Assembly (NCBI GenBank): GCA_003054665.1 | Contig: QAYY01000020.1 | Location: 1-64,000, forward strand | DNA: 64,000 nt | Direction of reading: 5' to 3' | Source: Opitutaceae bacterium EW11 | Lineage (GTDB): Bacteria; Verrucomicrobiota; Verrucomicrobiia; Opitutales; Opitutaceae | In this document: piece after piece, positions 8,414-17,038 of the stretch | How positions within the stretch are numbered: position 1 is the stretch's first letter | Layout of the letters: each line of letters begins with the position of its first letter | The notes under the pieces: generated by a model | Told to the model about the DNA's origin: nothing | The model's database searches: none | Seen by the model: only the letters and a program-made list of their open reading frames with translations | Position numbers and translations under genes: made by a program

Positions 8414-11400
8414 TCAGCGGGAGACTTCAGCCCTCAACTGTGCGTTCTCCTGTTCCAGCTTCTGGAGCCGCTTTTCTTGGTTGATGAGGTGCAGGGTCAG
8501 CTCTTCCACCTTGGCTAGAAGGGCAGACTGCATTTCACCGACGTTCACGCCTTTCGCCGCTACTTCATCTGCCGTAGGAATGCCCGGCAAGTGCTTATGC
8601 TCCTTGATATGGCTCTCCACTTCTTGCAGGGGCATGGGGCGGTAGCCGTCCTCGAACACATAATCAGCCCAGCCGGTTTCCACAACGATCTCCTCGGCGT
8701 GGATCTTGCCTTTCACAGCCAGCCGGTAGTCACCTACAGCCGTCGTTCCGATTCCTACGTTGCCGGTTCCGCTTTCGATATAGATGCGCGGCGCGGAAGG
8801 AGCGAACTTGGCACCACCTTCCGGATGCGGATCGTAAGTGGCCTCTCGAATAGCAAAACCGTTGACACTGCCGTCGCCAAGCGGACCTTGAACCGAGAGA
8901 TCCCATCCCCCAGCATTTGGATTCTGATTCAAGATGCGGAGGAACATACGCTGATTGGCCGACACAGGCTGAGGTGGTGAAATGTACAGAAGATCCTTAG
9001 CTACACCTTCCACGGCATGCGCTGCGCGAAGAGCAAAGCCATTGAATTTTCCCCCCGCGTATTCGTCTTGTGCGGAGAACTCCCACCAATACGACGGATT
9101 CTGATTGGATAGCCGCAAATAGCTCCGCATTTCCAGGTTCGCATACCGACCGCCTGCCTCGAAACGAGCCACTTCCCCAAATTCTCCCGAATTTATGACG
9201 TGCAGTGGCGCAAACGGTGTGTCTGTGCCGAGACCCAGCCAATCGGAAGCGTTCTTCGCCGTGATGAAGTGTGTTGCGGGGCTCCATAGGAACGGCATGT
9301 TTTCATCAAAGTAGTTTTTATTAACCGCGTCCGTCGCTGATACGGGTGCACTGGTGACTGTTACTTGCTGGGCAGTTACCCGGCCGGAGGCAGTCATATC
9401 GCCATTCTGCAGAAAGCTGACCGCGGTCATCCCAGCCGAGTGCAATGTCGCACCTACATACATATTCAGCGCGCCCCCTTCGTTGCTAAGATTCCAGCGG
9501 TTGGAGCTGCTCAATAGTTGGATATTGCCTCCGCTAGCAGTTGTCGCAGAGCCGACATAGAGTCCTTTATCTCCCCCTCCCGACCGATTGACATAAACGC
9601 TGGTCTCAAATGCGCCTTCACCGGCCACGGTTAAGCGTTTATCAGGAGTGGACGTACCGATGCCAACGTTGCCTTGGGATTTGACCGTTAATGACTCAAC
9701 GAATGCCCCCCCCGCAGATTCGCGGGTAAGGACTGCAAGGTCGTTACCAGTCTGACCGTTGTCCCGGCCCTGAATCCGCACGCCATAGTCGCCGCCGTAG
9801 TAGCCATTCGCGAGATGGATGTAGCCGGTGTCTGCCGCGCCCGCATCGCTACCCGTAACCCAGATGCCGCCGGGGCCGTTGACATGCAGTGGCGCATTCG
9901 GCGGCACAGGCAATCCGATGCCGAGGCGGCCGTTGGGAATAAAAGCGCTGCCGAGAATCGTGGCGTCGGTTGCGACACCTAGCGTTCCCGTGTTAGTCGC
10001 GCCGTTGACTGCAATATTGCGACCTATCGTAGCATCGGTCCCAACCGCCAGTGTGCCTGTGGAAGTCTGGCCGGCCACCGTCGCGTTGCTGGTGACCGTG
10101 AGGCTGCCGGAGACCTTGGTATTGCCGGCGACCTCCAGTTTGGCGTTGGGGTAAATCGTGCCGATACCGACGTTGCCGAAAACGTCGATCGCCATGCGAG
10201 TTCCGTTCGAAGTGCGATCAATCAACTCGAAACGGCCGGCCACCGAAGGGCCGCCCGTCTGAAAACTCCAGCGACGGTTCCCGTCCGTGCTTTGGATACT
10301 CAAGTCCACGGCGCCGGTCCCCGCCAGGTGCAGCTTTGAAGCCGGGGCGGAGGTGCCGATACCGACATTGCCGTTGGGAGCGAGGAGCAGGATGCCGGTG
10401 CCCGAGAGCGGATCGGGATTGCTGGCGCTGCTCGCGCGGAAGGAAAGACTGCCGATGGCATCGAAGTTCGTCGCGGCCACCCAGTTTCTGGCGCTCGCGT
10501 TCGTGGAACCGCTGCTCAAGTACACGGCTGCGGTGCCTGACGTGCCGTCCTCGCGAACGGTGAGGCCGTCGCCCGCTCCCGAGGTGGCGATCGTCATCTT
10601 GGTCGCCGGCGCGTTTGTGCCGACGCCGACACGTCCATTGGACGCGACAAATACGTGCTGCGCGCCATCGCTGCCTCCGAGCGCGAGGCCGGACCCCACA
10701 CCGGAAATCGTTCCGACATTGCCGGGCGCGCTGAGGCGAAGGCGCGTCGCTCCGCCCCGGGTGACTGCGATGGCCGGATCGCTTCCGGCCACGCCGCCGT
10801 CGTCCACGGTGATGCCTCGTCCGGTCGCGTCGGCCTGGACGTGAAGCTTGTCGGTCGGCGAACCCGTGCCGATGCCCACCTTGCCGTCGCTCTGGAAGGT
10901 TACGTTGGTGGTGAACGCACCGCCTGTATCCAGCCAGGAATCACCACGGCCGAACTGAAGGTGACCGTTGAACGCCCGGATGATCGACGGATTTCCCGCT
11001 CCTGTGTCATCCTGGTTGCCCATCAGCAGGTACTGGATTCCGGTTTGGTTCGTCACCGCGAGGACATCGCGCACCTCGACCCGGCCGGTGCCGCTGGCTT
11101 CAAGGACGACACTCTGGTCCGCTGCGCCCGCGTTGATGGTCAGCCCGGTTGAACCGCCGGTCAGTCCGCCGCTGAGGGACAGATTGCCCGAGACGCTGCC
11201 GCCCGACTGGCGCATGAAGTCGTTGGGGTTGAAATTGCCCGCGTGCCATACCTGCTGCCCGCCCACAAGCATGTTTCCCGCCCTCATCGTCCCACCCGCA
11301 TTGACGTCGGCCCCCGCATATAGGGTTTTCGCAACGCCCACGCCGCCCGAAACTGTCAGCGCGCCATCGGTGGATCCCGTGGCATCGGTCGCCGAGGTGA

Positions 11401-12334
11401 TGTGGAGCGTGTCGCTAGTGTTATCGCGGAGCACCTCGCCGTTGCGCACGTGAAACTCGCCGTTGATGGTCAGAACGCCTTCGATCACGGCGTTCTCGGC
11501 CACGTGAAGCGACGCGCCCGGCGTACTCGTGCCCACGCCGATGCGCGTTGCGGTCAGATCGCCCTGGGTGTGGATATCGCCTCCCACGCCGAGCCCGCCC
11601 GCGACGGTCGCTGCCCCGGTCGTGGGTGAACTCGAGACCGTCGTATCAGCAACGGCGAGAGAACCCTGGATTCGCGTATTGCCGCCGACGTCGAGCTTGG
11701 CTCCGGGCGTCGGCGCGTTGATGCCGACGTTGCCCGAGGCATCGATTTTGAAACGCCCTCCGGGGACTCCGGGTCCGTCGACATTCACGACGCCGGGAGC
11801 GATGGAGAGGAGAACGTTGTTGGTCTGCGCACTGTAGTCGGTGCTGCCAATGCGCACGAGGCCAACGGCGGGTATGCCGGCCAGCTGCGCATCGACGGCC
11901 AGCCGAGCGCCGGGAGAAACGGTGCCCAGGCCCACGTTGCCGTTGAGAATGGTATAGCCCGTGCCCGAAGGGGTGAGCGTGATATTCTGATTCGTACCAC
12001 CGGCCTTGAGCGTCAGCCCGGACGCGCCGCCCGTGAGATTGCTACCGTTAAAGTTGGCGGCGGAGAACGTCCCATTCACGATCAACCCCTGCTGCACCGT
12101 GACGTTGCCATCCTTATCGATCACCAGCCGCTGGCCGACGCCGGACTTCACGATCGAAAAAGAGCCATCCTTCCCCGCCACCCCCAGGTCATAACTCACA
12201 CCGGGGGCGTCGGTGGAGGTGAGGCGCTGGAATGCATCGGGCGCCACGAATTGCGCCAAGGCCGGCACGCAGGTGATCAAGAGTCCCGAGAGGAGCTGGA
12301 TGCGTTTCATGGACGAGGGCTGGACGGTTTTCAT
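8414..12334 (-). CDS. Giant exported fibre protein with GIGT repeats and C-terminal coiled coil
   Basis: About 1306 residues from the ATG at 12334. An open frame extends to 12529 but would overlap the upstream gene, and the signal peptide (MKRIQLLSGLLITCVPALA, from a second ATG at 12310) lies at the downstream start. The body is a long series of phage-tail-fibre-like repeats of the form GNVGIGTxxPxxKLxV, with glycine/threonine-rich beta-helix segments. The C-terminus carries the module found on many Bacteroidota and Verrucomicrobiota tail-fibre-like proteins (DYVFEDGYRPMPL, HKHLPGIP, GVNVGEMQ) and a leucine-rich coiled coil that probably trimerises it. It lacks the S74 auto-chaperone seen in the first gene of the operon. 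Confidence 0.85.
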   Translation of the reverse strand: MKTVQPSSMKRIQLLSGLLITCVPALAQFVAPDAFQRLTSTDAPGVSYDLGVAGKDGSFSIVKSGVGQRLVIDKDGNVTVQQGLIVNGTFSAANFNGSNLTGGASGLTLKAGGTNQNITLTPSGTGYTILNGNVGLGTVSPGARLAVDAQLAGIPAVGLVRIGSTDYSAQTNNVLLSIAPGVVNVDGPGVPGGRFKIDASGNVGINAPTPGAKLDVGGNTRIQGSLAVADTTVSSSPTTGAATVAGGLGVGGDIHTQGDLTATRIGVGTSTPGASLHVAENAVIEGVLTINGEFHVRNGEVLRDNTSDTLHITSATDATGSTDGALTVSGGVGVAKTLYAGADVNAGGTMRAGNMLVGGQQVWHAGNFNPNDFMRQSGGSVSGNLSLSGGLTGGSTGLTINAGAADQSVVLEASGTGRVEVRDVLAVTNQTGIQYLLMGNQDDTGAGNPSIIRAFNGHLQFGRGDSWLDTGGAFTTNVTFQSDGKVGIGTGSPTDKLHVQADATGRGITVDDGGVAGSDPAIAVTRGGATRLRLSAPGNVGTISGVGSGLALGGSDGAQHVFVASNGRVGVGTNAPATKMTIATSGAGDGLTVREDGTSGTAAVYLSSGSTNASARNWVAATNFDAIGSLSFRASSASNPDPLSGTGILLLAPNGNVGIGTSAPASKLHLAGTGAVDLSIQSTDGNRRWSFQTGGPSVAGRFELIDRTSNGTRMAIDVFGNVGIGTIYPNAKLEVAGNTKVSGSLTVTSNATVAGQTSTGTLAVGTDATIGRNIAVNGATNTGTLGVATDATILGSAFIPNGRLGIGLPVPPNAPLHVNGPGGIWVTGSDAGAADTGYIHLANGYYGGDYGVRIQGRDNGQTGNDLAVLTRESAGGAFVESLTVKSQGNVGIGTSTPDKRLTVAGEGAFETSVYVNRSGGGDKGLYVGSATTASGGNIQLLSSSNRWNLSNEGGALNMYVGATLHSAGMTAVSFLQNGDMTASGRVTAQQVTVTSAPVSATDAVNKNYFDENMPFLWSPATHFITAKNASDWLGLGTDTPFAPLHVINSGEFGEVARFEAGGRYANLEMRSYLRLSNQNPSYWWEFSAQDEYAGGKFNGFALRAAHAVEGVAKDLLYISPPQPVSANQRMFLRILNQNPNAGGWDLSVQGPLGDGSVNGFAIREATYDPHPEGGAKFAPSAPRIYIESGTGNVGIGTTAVGDYRLAVKGKIHAEEIVVETGWADYVFEDGYRPMPLQEVESHIKEHKHLPGIPTADEVAAKGVNVGEMQSALLAKVEELTLHLINQEKRLQKLEQENAQLRAEVSR

Positions 12335-12422
12335 GGGCGGCGTTCGCCTAAGATAGGTGGCTAATCTCGATTGCCGTAGTTCTGGTGCCGCTACGTGAGT
12401 ATCGGGAAAGTGAGGAGTTAGT

Positions 12423-12911
12423 TCAGGAGGAAGGCCGCTCCGCAGGGGCGCTGTGATCGGGCTCTTTGCCTGCCGGCGGTTTTGCTTCGGGCGACGCCGT
12501 GGATCCCGCGGCGGGAGCCGGTTTCCCAAGCGCCTTTTGCCGCGCTTCGATTTCGCTCAGGCGCGCATCGATCAACGCAACGGAGGCCGGCCGAGCTTTG
12601 CGCAGTTTCGCGAGCACCCGAGTCTCGAAAGCGAGCTGAGCGGCCTCTGCTTCCGACGCGAGCGTTAGGTCTTCCGGCTTGGCCTCATGCCGCTCCCGAG
12701 CAGCCCGGGCTTGCGCTGAAGCTTTCTGCACTTCCGCGTCGGAACGGGTTGTGGCGAGCCCTTCTCCCAGCAACTGCATGTAGTCAGGCCGGGCCGCTAT
12801 GGGTATTTTGGTGGAAGCCTCCGGCTGCGCATTCGCTGCCGGTTGGGTTGCGACACCCAAGAAAAGGGCGCACCCGAAAACGACCACTCCGGACCAGAAA
12901 CGACGTTTCAT
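12423..12911 (-). CDS. Small exported helical protein of the fibre operon
   Basis: 162 residues. I chose the ATG at 12911 because GGAGG sits seven bases upstream of it and it leaves a four-base gap after the preceding gene. A longer reading from 12929 would overlap that gene. A signal peptide (about 1-28, ending ANA) precedes an alanine/glutamate-rich helical region (about 50-130) and a proline/alanine-rich tail. I recognise no family. Its position between the two fibre genes suggests a periplasmic accessory or chaperone-like role, which is inference. Confidence 0.7.
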   Translation of the reverse strand: MKRRFWSGVVVFGCALFLGVATQPAANAQPEASTKIPIAARPDYMQLLGEGLATTRSDAEVQKASAQARAARERHEAKPEDLTLASEAEAAQLAFETRVLAKLRKARPASVALIDARLSEIEARQKALGKPAPAAGSTASPEAKPPAGKEPDHSAPAERPSS

Positions 12912-12915
12912 AGGA

Positions 12916-14433
12916 TTACCTCCGAGCACGACGACGACCGATGAAAAACCCGAGCCCCAGCGCTACGGCTATGGCGCCCAAATAAACCCACCGCGTCGCA
13001 GCAAGCTGTTCCGAGCGAAGCTCCAGGGCCGCCATCTGTGTGCGGATCGCCAAAAGATCGGCCGCAGCCACGCTGTTCTTCTGGTCGAGAGACTTTACCG
13101 CCTCAACCAGCACGGCGCTCATGCGACTATAGTCGATCGAACTCGCCTTGCCTTCGGCATCATGCCCGACGATTTCGGGCAGGACTTGGTCGACCTCCTC
13201 TGCCAAGAAACCGACGTCCTTCTGCCCTGCCAGCGATGTTCCCTTTTTCCATTGATAGGTGACGCCTCGCAACGACCTGACGACATCGAGGGCCGACGCC
13301 ATTGTCGCAATGTTCTCTTTCCACCGGGCTGAAGACGTGCTGCGAAAGGTTGCGGCCTGAACGGTCGCGCCGACAAAAAGGTTGTTCGTCACGCGTACGT
13401 TTCCGTCGCCGTCGCCTACGGAAAAGATCATATCCGTGCTCCGGGATGGATGATCGGAATAGAATCGGGTGCCACCGTAGCTATAATTGGCTCCGAACTT
13501 GAGCCCGGTGTGATATCCGATCACCAGGTCAGGATATGGGTACGTCCACGGTCCGCCTTCCTGATAGCCCCATTCATACGGGCGGTCACCTGAGCGGCCA
13601 GAATCGTATCCCACATACGTTCCGAGCATGGAGCTCACCAGCACTTCGTGCAGGCGGGACTGGCCATTGAGGTCCAGGACAAAATTCGAATTATTGGAAT
13701 CGTGAATCCACGGCACCCAAAGATCTCCGTAGATCTCCGTGGCGGCATTGGTCGTCCGTACCGCCCAGTTTCCGCTCTTGTTCAGCAAACCAAAATTCTC
13801 GGACCCGTCATAGTATACCCAGCCGCGCGCAGTCCCGTCGCGCTGCGCCACACTGATCCCATACGGACTACGAGTCCGGAAATAATACCCATCGAAGTAT
13901 GCGTAGTCGCCACCTGTGCTGAACAGCCCAGTTCCACGAATGAAGTTATCCAAATACAGGAACCCATCACCGCCGGTCCTCAAAAGCACGTTGGCACCGC
14001 TCAATCCCGACGGCGTAAGCGACACGTTACCGGATCCATCTGTCGCCAACACACCCGCTCCGAGGTACGACAGCTTCACCTGACCAGCGAAGGTATTCGA
14101 ACCCGCCCATTGGTTTGTCCCGTTGTTCTGCAGCTGGTTGATTTCGCCCCAAAGCAGGATCTTGCGGTAGGTGTTATCGTTGTTAATACCCACCAAGTTC
14201 AGTCCTTGGCCGAATATACTATTGCAGATCTTTCCATCATTGGGATCCGCCGACGTGTTGGTGAACTTCAGATAACCCGTGAGGCGCTCATTCCCGACCA
14301 GATCCAGTTTTTCCCCGGCTGCCGCAGTGCCGATACCAACGTTGTTGTTATAGACCTGGATCGCCTGCGGATAGAGTTCGGGCGCCGTCAGGAGAAGCGG
14401 TAGAAGCAGAGCGAAACCGGATTTAACTTTCAT
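12916..14433 (-). CDS. Exported fibre protein with S74 auto-chaperone domain and C-terminal membrane anchor
   Basis: About 505 residues from the ATG at 14433, which begins a clean signal peptide (MKVKSGFALLLPLLL). Upstream in-frame starts at 14454 and a TTG at 14496 are less likely. A short tail-fibre-like beginning (NNNVGIGT) leads into beta-rich sequence. Near the C-terminus is a Peptidase_S74 / endosialidase chaperone domain: SSARWKENI, GVTYQWKKG, DVGFLAEEVDQVLPEIV and IDYSRMSAVLVEAVKSL. In the family, the Ser and Lys of the first motif mediate autocleavage that releases a trimerised fibre. Unusually, a transmembrane helix (WVYLGAIAVALGLGFFIG) and a basic RRRARR tail follow. This predicts periplasmic processing next to the inner membrane. 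It is the first gene of the surface operon. Confidence 0.85.
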   Translation of the reverse strand: MKVKSGFALLLPLLLTAPELYPQAIQVYNNNVGIGTAAAGEKLDLVGNERLTGYLKFTNTSADPNDGKICNSIFGQGLNLVGINNDNTYRKILLWGEINQLQNNGTNQWAGSNTFAGQVKLSYLGAGVLATDGSGNVSLTPSGLSGANVLLRTGGDGFLYLDNFIRGTGLFSTGGDYAYFDGYYFRTRSPYGISVAQRDGTARGWVYYDGSENFGLLNKSGNWAVRTTNAATEIYGDLWVPWIHDSNNSNFVLDLNGQSRLHEVLVSSMLGTYVGYDSGRSGDRPYEWGYQEGGPWTYPYPDLVIGYHTGLKFGANYSYGGTRFYSDHPSRSTDMIFSVGDGDGNVRVTNNLFVGATVQAATFRSTSSARWKENIATMASALDVVRSLRGVTYQWKKGTSLAGQKDVGFLAEEVDQVLPEIVGHDAEGKASSIDYSRMSAVLVEAVKSLDQKNSVAAADLLAIRTQMAALELRSEQLAATRWVYLGAIAVALGLGFFIGRRRARR

Positions 14434-14908
14434 ACTGGGTGCAAGAAAAGGCATCGGGAAGTACTCGCGCCAGAGGGAGATCCCGCCAATAAACAACGCC
14501 AGTGTCTATGACACGGTGTGTAGAAACACACACGTACCCTATAGACCAAGGAATTGTTAGTTGAACGGATCCCACCCGGACACGACAGGACCAGAGTCGT
14601 GTATCAGGAGCTTTGCACCGCCAGCATCAAGACCTCCCGCCAATAGACGGCTGTGATGCAGCGACCGTGGTTGAAGCTGGAGCTAACGGCGCACGCGACA
14701 TGTCTGGAAATAGACAATCGCTGTCAATACATTTCCCGTCGTTCGCCTCAATTTCCAGGTGTTTTTTTCCTAACATTCCTCTGCCTGCGTTTGAGCGTTG
14801 CGAAGCATCTCAGAAGCGCTGGGCGCCTCACGTTCGCTCATGCGCGAAAACGCCGCGCCCCACTTGAGAAGAGCATGAACGCCTCCTGTAGAGCCGTCCG
14901 GCCCTCGC
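14434..14908. promoter_or_regulatory. Upstream region of the surface operon with two back-to-back hairpins
   Basis: About 475 bases without a supportable gene. Two tight inverted repeats sit side by side: GTGTC-TAT-GACAC (14502-14514) and GTGTGT-AGAA-ACACAC (14516-14531), about 70-100 bases upstream of the fibre start. They could be operator half-sites or a 5' leader structure of the operon reading leftward. I see no convincing sigma-70 promoter. The remainder (14600-14908) holds nothing recognisable. Confidence 0.4.
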
Positions 14909-15319
14909 CTAGTTATACACCCGCCAGGGCCAGCGGACGCAGCCTTCGATGTCGCGGATGAGGGCGAAGTCCACTTTGCCTTTCATCACGAAGGGGAGGA
15001 CTTCCACCTCTGCAGGCAAAAGCGCGCGGGCAGCGTGCCAGGATTTTCCGGAAACATATACGTCGTCGACGAGCAGGACGCGGCGCCACGTCTTCAAATC
15101 CGGCGCGGGAGCCAAGGCACGCGGTTCGGAGAAACGGGGTTCGTTCGTTTCGTCGCGGTAGTTCACCGCGACAATTTTCAGGCCCACGCCGAGGCGCTGT
15201 GCCACGAGCGCGGCGGGGACGATACCGCCCGAGGCGATGCCTACAACGCCGTCGATTCCGGCGGGAAACGAGTACGCCGCGAGCCGCGCGGCAATCGTTT
15301 CAAAATCCAGGTCCTGCAT
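14909..15319 (-). CDS. Phosphoribosyltransferase-family protein
   Basis: 136 residues. The PRTase type I signature for PRPP binding is present as VLLVDDVYVSGKSW (about residues 81-94), with a glycine-rich GIASGGIVPAAL segment near residues 27-38. The protein is short compared with full orotate or xanthine PRTases, so substrate cannot be assigned. It would transfer a phosphoribosyl group between PRPP and a nucleobase, or act as a regulatory homologue. It follows the ECF-like membrane protein by 15 bases on the same strand, suggesting joint uptake and salvage of a base. Confidence 0.75.
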   Translation of the reverse strand: MQDLDFETIAARLAAYSFPAGIDGVVGIASGGIVPAALVAQRLGVGLKIVAVNYRDETNEPRFSEPRALAPAPDLKTWRRVLLVDDVYVSGKSWHAARALLPAEVEVLPFVMKGKVDFALIRDIEGCVRWPWRVYN

Positions 15320-15334
15320 CCGTTGACGCGGCGC

Positions 15335-15898
15335 TCAGGTCGCGTCCCAATCGTCCGGCAGAGGCCGGATTTTCACCAACGCGAGATGAATCAGCGCCAG
15401 CGCTAGCATGCCGGGGAGAGCCGTCTGCACGGAGCGGATGAAGAAAGCGCCGGGCTCGCCCATGCCGCCGAAAACCGGGAAGAAATATTGGACCGTGGTC
15501 GAAGCCACCTTCGCCGCCACATAGCCAAACGGGCCGCTCAGCCAGAAGCCCGGCGAGTTGCGGATCAAGCCGCGTGCCACGATGGCGAATACGGCCAGCT
15601 CGAACGCCAGGATCGATAGCAACTGCGCGCTCGGAAACCCCGTGATCATTCCGTTCAGAAGCGGCGCCGTGAGGCCGACCAGCAATCCGGCGCCGGCGCC
15701 GAAAAGGTAGGTCGCGACAAGCGTCACCCAAAACATCGGGAGCAGGTACGCGCCCAAAGGGGCCGATCCCGACCAGGGGATGAGATGGATCCCGACGGGC
15801 ATGAGCCAAACCACCACCATCAAAAGCGCCGAATCGCGCGTGCCTGACCGCCTCAACACCTTCTCCGCCACTGGAGCAACCGATGTCATTTGATTCAT
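15335..15898 (-). CDS. Integral membrane protein resembling an ECF transporter S component
   Basis: About 187 residues from the ATG at 15898; longer readings run into the divergent aldo/keto reductase gene. Five or six hydrophobic segments are visible, in the size range of ECF S components. A glycine-rich segment (FGAGAGLLVGLTAPLLNG) and a polar loop (FFPVFGGMGEPGAF) fit that fold. S components bind a vitamin or base and need an energising ECF module, which is not in this window. Neighbouring a PRTase suggests a nucleobase-type substrate, but this is inference. Confidence 0.6.
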   Translation of the reverse strand: MNQMTSVAPVAEKVLRRSGTRDSALLMVVVWLMPVGIHLIPWSGSAPLGAYLLPMFWVTLVATYLFGAGAGLLVGLTAPLLNGMITGFPSAQLLSILAFELAVFAIVARGLIRNSPGFWLSGPFGYVAAKVASTTVQYFFPVFGGMGEPGAFFIRSVQTALPGMLALALIHLALVKIRPLPDDWDAT

Positions 15899-16032
15899 AG
15901 GATTCTGAGCGGGGACAGGTGACATTTGGGAACCCGCGCACCGGAAGCAACCCTCAATCCGGGTTGTAAAAACTGTACGAGCCGCGTTACCTCGCCTTTC
16001 GGCTCGGAGCTCCCCTAGGTCGTCCTTTTCCC

Positions 16033-17028
16033 ATGGCCCATCAACCGTCTCCACAACGTTACGACAACCCTGCCCTCTACCGCCGCTGCGGCCGGAGCGG
16101 ACTGAAACTTCCGCTCCTTTCGCTGGGGCTCTGGCATAATTTCGGCGACACCGAGGTCTATCAGAATTGCCGCGCGCTCGTGCTGAAGGCCTTCGATCTG
16201 GGCATCACTCATTTCGATCTGGCCAACAACTACGGCCCGCCCCCAGGAGCGGCCGAACGCAACTTCGGTCGCATCCTCGCGGCCGACCTTCGGGAATTCC
16301 GCGACGAACTCATCATCTCCACGAAGGCCGGCTACGACATGTGGCCCGGGCCGTACGGCGATTGGGGTTCGCGGAAATATCTGCTCGCCAGTCTCGATCA
16401 GAGCCTGAAGCGGCTGGGCCTCGAGTACGTCGATATCTTCTACCACCACCGCTTCGATCCCAACACTCCGCTCGAGGAAACGATGGGCGCCCTGGATCAC
16501 GCGGTGCGCTCCGGCAAGGCCCTGTACGCCGGCATCTCCAACTACGGTCCGGAGCAGACGGCGCGCGCCGCCGAGATTCTGCGCAAGCTCGGCACGCCTC
16601 TTCTGATCCATCAGCCGAAATACCACATGTTCGACCGTACGGTGGAAAACGGCCTCCTCGACGTGCTCTCGCGCGAGGGCGTCGGCTGCATCCCGTTCTG
16701 CCCGCTCGCGCAAGGTCTCCTCACCGGCCGTTACCTCAACGGCATTCCGGCGGATTCCCGGGCGGCGCACGATCCCCGCTTCCTCAAGCCCGAGCACATT
16801 ACCGAGGAGAAAGTCGGAAAGATCCGCCGGCTCAACGAACTGGCCCAGGCACGCGGGCAATCGCTCGCCCAGCTGGCCCTCGCCTGGGTGCTCCGCCAGC
16901 CAGCCGTGACCACGGCGTTGATCGGCGCCAGCAAGGTCAGCCAGCTCGAGGAAAACCTCCAGGTCGTCCGAAACCTGGGCCTTTCGCCGGACGAGGTCGC
17001 GACCATCGATCGCATCCTGGCGAGCTGA
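16033..17028 (+). CDS. gpr: Aldo/keto reductase, L-glyceraldehyde 3-phosphate reductase (YghZ) type
   Basis: 331 residues, the normal length for this AKR14-like group. The sequence closely follows E. coli YghZ: FDLANNYGPPPGAAE, ISTKAGYDMWPGPYG and LEYVDIFYHHR are all characteristic. The AKR catalytic tetrad is present as Asp62, Tyr67, Lys98 and His138. The C-terminal NADPH-binding segment contains LIGASKVSQLEEN. The family reduces L-glyceraldehyde 3-phosphate and methylglyoxal-like aldehydes in the cytoplasm, a detoxification role. It is followed by rsmE after ten bases and probably cotranscribed with it. Confidence 0.92.
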   Translation: MAHQPSPQRYDNPALYRRCGRSGLKLPLLSLGLWHNFGDTEVYQNCRALVLKAFDLGITHFDLANNYGPPPGAAERNFGRILAADLREFRDELIISTKAGYDMWPGPYGDWGSRKYLLASLDQSLKRLGLEYVDIFYHHRFDPNTPLEETMGALDHAVRSGKALYAGISNYGPEQTARAAEILRKLGTPLLIHQPKYHMFDRTVENGLLDVLSREGVGCIPFCPLAQGLLTGRYLNGIPADSRAAHDPRFLKPEHITEEKVGKIRRLNELAQARGQSLAQLALAWVLRQPAVTTALIGASKVSQLEENLQVVRNLGLSPDEVATIDRILAS

Positions 17029-17038
17029 GCGTGGGATC

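Noticed and set aside
12335-12529. N-terminal extension of the giant fibre protein
   Set aside because: It overlaps the upstream exported-protein gene and places the signal peptide over 70 residues from the start.
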